From the NCBI GenBank assembly GCA_959605945.1, contig CAUHGY010000067.1:1-10312 (forward strand): DNA of 10,312 nt, in the 5' to 3' direction. The DNA comes from an uncultured Clostridia bacterium. GTDB lineage: Bacteria; Bacillota; Clostridia; Christensenellales; Borkfalkiaceae. A model generated the notes under the pieces. That model searched no databases. It was given only the letters and a program-made list of their open reading frames with translations, and was not told where the DNA came from. Shown one piece after another: positions 6,057 to 10,312 of the stretch (position 1 is its first letter; each line of letters starts with the position of its first letter). The translations under genes were made by a program, and so were the position numbers.

Positions 6057-7343
6057 CTACATTCCCCAGACAAACCATATAAAAGCGTATCCCACAATTA
6101 CCGCCGTCAGGGTGAAAGGTATGCCTATCTTAAAAAAATCGCTTGATTTTACTTTATACCCTTCTTTATTGAGAATGCCCGTGGCAACCACGTTTGCAGA
6201 AGCACCGACGGGGGTTATATTTCCTCCGAGAGTGGCGCCGATAAGCAGCCCGAAATACAAAAGATAAGGCGACACGCCAGGCATCGAAACGGCAAGCCCT
6301 TCAATTACGGGAAGCATGGTAGCGACATACGGAATATTGTCTATAAACGCCGAACACAGCACCGAACCGAACACTATTACCGTATAAAGCAAGAATACAT
6401 TCTTGTTGCCGATGCTTGCAAACATCGAACTTATATCCGCAATGATTCCTACTTTTTCCACTATTCCGATTATTATAAAAAGGAATATCAAAAAAAGAAC
6501 GGTTTCGTAATCGACAGAGCTTTTAAGCAAGCCGAATAGTCCTTTTCTGTTTTTAACAATATAATGCACGATCCCGATAATGCCGGCTCCGACGCACACC
6601 AGCCCATTCGTAATTGCAGGTTTGCCGGGTACAAACGAAAGCGCAACAAGCGCCGCAATATCGGCAAGCAGAAGTATTGTCGGAACAACGCTTTTGACTT
6701 TTATATTTTCGCCTTTGTAAGTCAAATTTTTCTTGTTTTTTCTGAATATAAAAAGCAATACGGGTATTGTTGCCAGTGCACCCAGTTCCACCGCCCAGAA
6801 AATGGAGAATTTTCCGTCAAGAAAGAAAAATTCAAAAAAACTCATATCGGCGAATCCGCCGAGCATGATAGACGTGGTGTCCCCCACCAGCGTTGCCGCT
6901 CCCTGCAAATTGCTGGAAACGGCAATGCTTATAAGAACGGGCACCGGCGAAACTTCTATCTTTTTGGAAATGGCAAGCCCTATCGGCGCAATCATCAATA
7001 CGGTTGCCACGTTATCCACAAAAGCGGAAATAAGCCCGCTCATCACTGCGAGCAACGTCAGCGCCGCAACCGCTCCGGAAATTTTGGAAACCATTTTGTC
7101 GGCAAGTTTATTCGGCATGCCGGAGTCGGCAAAAAGCCCGACGGTTACCATAATTCCGAGTAACATCAGAACAACGTTGAAATCGATTGCGCCGAACGCT
7201 TCGCCAAGCGTTATGTTTCCGCCCGCCAAAAGAACAACCAGTAAAAGCGCGGCACATGCCGCCGAAATCCATGCCTTATATTTAGGGAAGATTATGATTA
7301 CAACATACATCAGTATGAATGCAACAAGAACAAAAATTTTCAT
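6057..7343 (-). CDS. Ion-transporter-superfamily permease (ArsB/NhaD/SLC13-like), candidate Mn2+-responsive exporter
   Basis: A 428-residue integral membrane protein with about 10-12 hydrophobic segments and no signal peptide other than the first helix. It shows the two-fold repeat of the ion transporter (IT) superfamily: SAFVDNVATVLMIAP (106-120) mirrored by SAFIDNIPYVATMLPV (331-346), and SSNLQGAATLVGD (143-155) mirrored by GATLGGNITPVGASANVV (369-386). These hairpin-plus-unwound-helix pairs form the substrate site in ArsB, NhaD and SLC13 transporters. A hydrophilic loop at about 200-218 separates the halves. The ATG at 7341-7343 has GGAG 10 bases upstream. The family alone does not reveal the substrate (arsenite, Na+/H+, dicarboxylates and anions are all known). 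The leader carries a yybP-ykoY riboswitch, which elsewhere controls manganese exporters; export of Mn2+ or a related cation is therefore my inference. Confidence 0.85.
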   Translation of the reverse strand: MKIFVLVAFILMYVVIIIFPKYKAWISAACAALLLVVLLAGGNITLGEAFGAIDFNVVLMLLGIMVTVGLFADSGMPNKLADKMVSKISGAVAALTLLAVMSGLISAFVDNVATVLMIAPIGLAISKKIEVSPVPVLISIAVSSNLQGAATLVGDTTSIMLGGFADMSFFEFFFLDGKFSIFWAVELGALATIPVLLFIFRKNKKNLTYKGENIKVKSVVPTILLLADIAALVALSFVPGKPAITNGLVCVGAGIIGIVHYIVKNRKGLFGLLKSSVDYETVLFLIFLFIIIGIVEKVGIIADISSMFASIGNKNVFLLYTVIVFGSVLCSAFIDNIPYVATMLPVIEGLAVSMPGVSPYLLYFGLLIGATLGGNITPVGASANVVATGILNKEGYKVKSSDFFKIGIPFTLTAVIVGYAFIWFVWGM

Positions 7344-7360
7344 ACAGAACTGCTCCGTTG

Positions 7361-7405
7361 ATAAAACAAAAAGACCTCTGCCGCAAAAACAGCGGCAAAA
7401 GTCTT
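7361..7405 (-). terminator. Intrinsic terminator forming the riboswitch expression platform
   Basis: On the minus strand AAGACTTTTGCCGC (7405 down to 7392) pairs with GCGGCAGAGGTCTT (7384 down to 7371), a continuous 14-bp stem with two G-U pairs and a 7-base loop TGTTTTT. The T-rich tail TTTGTTTTAT follows. It ends 17 bases before the permease ATG. The first part of its 5' arm is also the 3' strand of aptamer helix P1, so the two helices exclude each other. It probably also ends read-through from the upstream dehydrogenase gene. Confidence 0.85.
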
Positions 7406-7496
7406 GTTAGAACCAATGGGTTCCGCGCGCCGGGGCATAAACCCGTATTGACGACACAACGAACGCGGCTAAAGCCGCGGCAACTACTCCCTTTCG
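7396..7496 (-). ncRNA. yybP-ykoY manganese riboswitch aptamer
   Basis: Read 5' to 3' on the minus strand, the leader shows the landmarks of the yybP-ykoY family in order. These are the P1 5' strand CGAAAG (7496-7491), running into GGGAGTAG (7491-7484); a P2 arm containing the 6-bp hairpin CGCGGC/GCCGCG with loop TTTA (7479-7464); the conserved CGTCAATACGG (7453-7443); a GGGTTTATGCCCCGG segment; a GGAACC/GGTTCT hairpin (7424-7409); and CAAGAC (7406-7401) leading into the P1 3' strand CTTTTG (7401-7396). P1 closes with six pairs including one G-U. Known members sense Mn2+ and precede TerC, MntP, P-type ATPase and UPF0016 proteins. Here P1 competes with a terminator, so ligand binding should allow read-through into the permease. 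Recognised by eye; no covariance model was run. Confidence 0.85.
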
Positions 7497-7526
7497 GCGA
7501 TCTATTAGAATTTTAAAATTTCGAAG

Positions 7527-8486
7527 TTATCTTATTTCCAATGCCTGGTAGGTCGCGTCGAGCGAAGCTATCTTTTCGGAAAACAGCTGCTGTTCTTCTT
7601 TTGTCAAGGGAAGTTCTACAACTTTTTTAAATCCGGAACCGCCAACTATACAGGGAACGCCCATGCACATATCCTTGGCGCCGTATTCGCCGTTCAAAAG
7701 CGTGGAAAGCGGAAGTATTGTGTCCGTATCCGCAAGGATTGCCTTCACGAGTTTAACGGTGGAAGCGGCAATGGCATAGAACGTTGCGCCCTTTGCCTTG
7801 ATGACCTTTGAACCGGATTTAACCATGCCCGTATATATGTTTTCAAGTTCGGCATTGAGTTTAGACGACTTGATTTTAAGCATATCTTTGCAATAGTTTC
7901 TGATAGGCATGCCGCTGATGGTGCAAAGACTCCAAGGAGCCATGCAGGCATCGCCGTGTTCTCCGAGCACGAATGAATTGACGTTGGAAACATCGACTTT
8001 GCAGTATGAAGCAACAGCCTGTGAAAGTCTGTTGGAATCGAGCAGCGTGCCCGTTCCGATTATCTGATTTTTGGGCAGTCCCGTGCATTTCATGGTAACG
8101 TAAGTCAAAACGTCCACAGGGTTGCTCACTATAACATAGATGGCTTTGGGTGCGATCTTGGCAACTCCCGGCATAACGCTCTTGAGAATCCCCACGTTTA
8201 CTTTCGCAAGATCAAGTCTTGTCTGATCGGGTTTTCTGGCAATTCCGAAAGTAACAATGACTATATCTGCGCCTTTGACGTCTTTATAGTCTCCGCTCCA
8301 GACTTTTACGGAAGGAACGCAAGCCGCGCACTGCATAAGGTCAAGCGCTTCTCCTTCAGCCTTTTCTTTATTGATGTCGACCAAAACTATTTCCGAACAA
8401 ACGCCCTGCAAGGTCAGTGTGTATGCAATGGTTGCGCCTACGTTTCCGGTACCCAAAATTGCTATTTTTCTCTTCTTTTGAACCAT
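7527..8486 (-). CDS. ldh: L-lactate dehydrogenase family protein (lactate/malate type)
   Basis: The 319-residue protein is an NAD-dependent 2-hydroxyacid dehydrogenase, most likely reducing pyruvate to L-lactate in fermentation. It has the glycine motif GTGNVG (12-17), Asp38 at the end of the second strand (NAD preference), the substrate loop ARKPDQTRLDL (83-93, with catalytic-loop Arg90), SNPVD (121-125), LLDSNRL (148-154, Asp150 and Arg153), the active-site GEHGD (175-179, His177) and GATFYAIA (233-240, Thr235). The length is typical. One oddity: the classical specificity position carries Arg84, where Gln is typical of lactate enzymes and Arg of malate enzymes; the surrounding loop otherwise looks lactate-type, so ldh is preferred but mdh is possible. 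AGGAGAA lies 10 bases before the ATG. It lies between murC and the riboswitch-led permease on the same strand. Confidence 0.88.
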   Translation of the reverse strand: MVQKKRKIAILGTGNVGATIAYTLTLQGVCSEIVLVDINKEKAEGEALDLMQCAACVPSVKVWSGDYKDVKGADIVIVTFGIARKPDQTRLDLAKVNVGILKSVMPGVAKIAPKAIYVIVSNPVDVLTYVTMKCTGLPKNQIIGTGTLLDSNRLSQAVASYCKVDVSNVNSFVLGEHGDACMAPWSLCTISGMPIRNYCKDMLKIKSSKLNAELENIYTGMVKSGSKVIKAKGATFYAIAASTVKLVKAILADTDTILPLSTLLNGEYGAKDMCMGVPCIVGGSGFKKVVELPLTKEEQQLFSEKIASLDATYQALEIR

Positions 8487-8619
8487 TTTGCCGATATTCT
8501 CCTATTATAATTATTCTATAAAATAATACAACAATAAAAAAATTTTTGCAACTGTTTATCCGCTGTTTTACGATAAATTTTAAATGTTTCGCATTACGGA
8601 TAAGAACATTCGGAAGAAT
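8487..8619 (-). promoter_or_regulatory. murC-ldh spacer containing the predicted ldh promoter
   Basis: On the minus strand TTGCAA (8546-8551) and TATTAT (8523-8528) stand 17 bases apart, placing the start near 8516 and giving a 30-base leader with AGGAGAA. A TATAAT nearer the gene (8504-8509) is too close, because its transcript would lack the ribosome site. A TTATCCG/CGGATAA repeat (8556-8562 with 8597-8603) has a long loop and no T-tract, so I see no clear murC terminator. Confidence 0.55.
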
Positions 8620-9960
8620 TTAATCGGTCAGCGATTTTGCCGTTTCATATATATCCCCCGCTCCTAAAAAAAGAACGGCGGAAATCTCATCTTTTAACAG
8701 ACAAATATATTTTTTAAGCTCCTGCGGGTCTCCCGCATACAGCACAGTGCGGCTTTCCGCTTTTTCGAGCGCCAGAAAAAGAGCGTAAGCGCTGCCGGCG
8801 GCGTCGAATTCTTCACGCGCGGGATAAGTTTTATATATAACGGTGCGTAAATTTTTAAAACATTCGGTAAAAGCCGGCATCAGAGTTTTGGTGCGCGAAT
8901 ATGTATGCGGCTGAAAAACGACCAGAAAATCTTTGTAATTTTCCGAAAATTCCCCGCACGCGGCGGCTATTTCCACGGGATGATGAGCATAATCCGCAAA
9001 ACATTCTATTCCGAGTATGCTTCCGATTCTCTCCATTCTGCGTTCGACTCCGCAAAACTCTTCGAGCGCCTTCTTTATCGTGCCGAAAGGTATGAAAAAA
9101 CCGTCGCAGACGGCAATGGCTGCAAGCGCGTTGTAAACGTTATAAATTCCTTTGACCCTGAGCTCGATTTCACCGCAAAATTTTCCGCGCGCACGCACAC
9201 CGAAACCGTACCCGAACGCGGTCCTTTTAAGATCGCAAGCGGTATAGTCGGCGTCTTTCAGTCCGAAAGTAGACGCTGCTCCGCGCAAAAGCTCCGCGCA
9301 GTTGGGATCGTCGGCGTTGACTATGCGATACCCTTTGGAAAACTCCTTAAAAGCCTTCTTTACGTTGTCAAGAGAACCGTAGCTGTCAAGATGATCGTCG
9401 TCAATGTTCAGAACGACGGCCACAGTCGGCGAGACGTCAAGAAAATTGCATCTGTATTCGCACGCTTCGCAAACCGCAAAATCGCCTTTCCCGTCGCGGA
9501 AATTATTGAACATACCGTCCACTCCGCCGATAAACGCCGCAGGATCTTTACCTGCTGCCGCAAAAATTCTCGCTATCATTGCCGTGGTAGTGGTTTTGCC
9601 GTGACAGCCGGCAACCGCAACCGAATTTTCAAACTCTCCCATGATTTTTCCGAGCAGTTCGCTGCGTTTTAAAAGCTTTATTCCGCGCCTCTTGGCTTCG
9701 GTAAGCTCAGGGTTATTTTCTCCCACCGCCGAAGTATAAACTACAAGATCCGCCTTTAAGACGTTTTCGGGGCGGTGTCCCGCATAGACGAAAGCTCCCG
9801 CTTCGATAAGTTCGAAGATGCGATCGTTTTGCATAATATCGCTGCCCGAAACAATTTTCCCCGCCGAAAGGCAATATTTTGCAAGCCCGCTCATCGATAT
9901 TCCGCCTATCCCGATGAAGTGCACACGTGTAAATTCACTTAAAAATCCGCATTTTACCAT
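8620..9960 (-). CDS. murC: UDP-N-acetylmuramate--L-alanine ligase
   Basis: The 446-residue Mur ligase adds L-alanine to UDP-MurNAc at the expense of ATP, the first amino-acid step of the peptidoglycan stem peptide, in the cytoplasm. The N-terminal UDP-binding domain begins [15 protein letters not shown] (13-27) with GSD (39-41). The central domain has the P-loop GCHGKTTTT (118-126) and [12 protein letters not shown] (185-196). The [13 protein letters not shown] block (271-283) replaces the more usual GxHNxxNALA, with Tyr at the His position. The C-terminal domain has DYAHHPVEI (323-331), FQPHTYSRT (349-357) and GAGDIYE (433-439). The length is near the clostridial norm. The start at 9960 is the only in-frame ATG before the Rossmann strand, yet it has no ribosome site and almost touches a strong -10 box, so the mRNA may be leaderless. 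It is divergent from spoVG. Confidence 0.95.
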   Translation of the reverse strand: MVKCGFLSEFTRVHFIGIGGISMSGLAKYCLSAGKIVSGSDIMQNDRIFELIEAGAFVYAGHRPENVLKADLVVYTSAVGENNPELTEAKRRGIKLLKRSELLGKIMGEFENSVAVAGCHGKTTTTAMIARIFAAAGKDPAAFIGGVDGMFNNFRDGKGDFAVCEACEYRCNFLDVSPTVAVVLNIDDDHLDSYGSLDNVKKAFKEFSKGYRIVNADDPNCAELLRGAASTFGLKDADYTACDLKRTAFGYGFGVRARGKFCGEIELRVKGIYNVYNALAAIAVCDGFFIPFGTIKKALEEFCGVERRMERIGSILGIECFADYAHHPVEIAAACGEFSENYKDFLVVFQPHTYSRTKTLMPAFTECFKNLRTVIYKTYPAREEFDAAGSAYALFLALEKAESRTVLYAGDPQELKKYICLLKDEISAVLFLGAGDIYETAKSLTD

Positions 9961-9962
9961 AC

Positions 9963-9990
9963 ATTATAGTATGCCGTCCGCCGTCTGCAA
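9963..9990 (-). promoter_or_regulatory. Predicted murC promoter abutting the start codon
   Basis: On the minus strand TTGCAG (9985-9990) and a perfect TATAAT (9963-9968) are separated by 16 bases. Only two bases lie between the -10 box and the murC ATG, so transcription should begin at or within the first codons. No Shine-Dalgarno sequence precedes that ATG. Confidence 0.5.
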
Positions 9991-10052
9991 GGTTAAATCA
10001 ACAAAAAAATCGCTTTTTTTTGAAAATTTTGATATATTTTTTAAAAAACCTG

Positions 10053-10081
10053 TTGAAATGCCGTATTTTCCGTGTTATAAT
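10053..10081 (+). promoter_or_regulatory. Consensus sigma-A promoter of spoVG
   Basis: TTGAAA (10053-10058) and TATAAT (10076-10081) are exactly 17 bases apart, with a TGT extended -10 just before TATAAT. The 30 bases upstream are almost pure A/T, like an UP element. The start would fall near 10088, giving a 25-base leader with AGGAAGG. This is the strongest promoter in the window and suggests high constitutive expression. Confidence 0.75.
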
Positions 10082-10112
10082 ATCATTAGTATCAAAAAGG
10101 AAGGTAACGAAC

Positions 10113-10312
10113 ATGAACATCACTGACGTAAGAGTTCGGCTTGTCAAAAAAGAAGACAGCAAACTCAAAGCCGTTGCATCCGTTACCTTTGATGACTGCT
10201 TTGTTGTTCACGACATTAAAGTTATTGAAGGGAACGAGGGCTTCTTTATAGCTATGCCCAGCCGCAAAACAGGCGAAGGCGAATATAAAGACATTGCCCA
10301 TCCCATTAAGAC
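10113..10312 (+). CDS. spoVG: SpoVG family regulator, N-terminal part (runs off the window)
   Basis: The first 66 codons are present; the gene continues past the edge. The start [11 protein letters not shown], then [42 protein letters not shown] follows the SpoVG core closely (in B. subtilis the matching segments are VVHDIRVI, VAMPSKRT and DIAHPI). SpoVG is a small nucleic-acid-binding regulator first found through sporulation stage V and asymmetric septation; in other Firmicutes it affects capsule, virulence and cell-wall genes. The DNA- or RNA-binding C-terminal helix is not in view. AAGGAAGG lies 8 bases before the ATG. Genes near it in Clostridia often include murC, purR and glmU, which agrees with the divergent murC here. 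Its presence hints at, but does not prove, a spore former, since non-sporulating Firmicutes also carry it. Confidence 0.95.
   Translation, partial: MNITDVRVRLVKKEDSKLKAVASVTFDDCFVVHDIKVIEGNEGFFIAMPSRKTGEGEYKDIAHPIK

Noticed and set aside
5946..6146. 66-residue plus-strand open frame after the orphan promoter
   Set aside because: It begins at a GTG without a ribosome site, overlaps the permease 3' end in antisense, and its composition is unremarkable.
6733..7410. 225-residue plus-strand open frame opposite the permease and its leader
   Set aside because: It is the complement of conserved transmembrane coding sequence and of the riboswitch; its Ser/Thr/Pro-rich composition is what antisense of hydrophobic codons gives.
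7464..7479. Hairpin CGCGGC-TTTA-GCCGCG as a terminator for the dehydrogenase gene
   Set aside because: No T-tract follows it on the minus strand, and its position fits the P2 arm of the riboswitch aptamer.
8905..9672. 255-residue plus-strand open frame opposite murC
   Set aside because: It is entirely antisense to a full-length murC with all catalytic motifs; it is Arg/Phe-rich with no family resemblance and no ribosome site.

Overview
The window looks like a chromosomal segment of a Gram-positive, low-to-mid-GC Firmicute, most likely a member of the Clostridia. The evidence is the gene content (SpoVG, SepF, a DUF624/YesL-like membrane protein, clostridial-type MurC and lactate dehydrogenase), A/G-rich Shine-Dalgarno sites such as AGGAG, and near-consensus sigma-A promoters. 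It reads as ordinary housekeeping and envelope DNA. I see no insertion sequence, phage gene, CRISPR array, tRNA or rRNA.

Layout. At the left edge the minus strand carries the first 40 codons of a CPA2-type cation:proton antiporter (1-120). Upstream of it, also on the minus strand, is a DUF624-like membrane protein with a charged tail (234-1508). A divergent promoter region (1509-1704) separates it from a tight plus-strand operon: asd (1705-2736), dapA (2754-3647), dapB (3661-4407), a YggS-type PLP protein (4411-5082) and sepF (5084-5416). This operon makes dihydrodipicolinate and tetrahydrodipicolinate, on the route to meso-diaminopimelate and lysine, and continues without a break into a septum-assembly gene. 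A 640-base non-coding stretch (5417-6056), dense in inverted repeats, lies between it and the convergent minus-strand block.

The minus-strand block reads murC (9960-8620), then an L-lactate/malate-type dehydrogenase (8486-7527), then a 12-TM-class ion-transporter-superfamily permease (7343-6057). Between the dehydrogenase and the permease is the most notable element: a leader matching the yybP-ykoY (Mn2+) riboswitch. It has an aptamer of about 100 nt whose P1 3' strand is shared with a 14-bp intrinsic terminator directly upstream of the permease. The arrangement predicts that Mn2+ switches the permease on, so the permease is a candidate manganese (or related cation) exporter. At the right edge spoVG starts on the plus strand (10113 to the window end) behind a consensus promoter, divergent from murC.

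The genes mainly serve the cell wall and division (Asd, DapA, DapB, MurC, SepF, SpoVG) and ion homeostasis (antiporter, Mn-switched permease), with one fermentative dehydrogenase. All family assignments come from reading motifs by eye; no database search was run.
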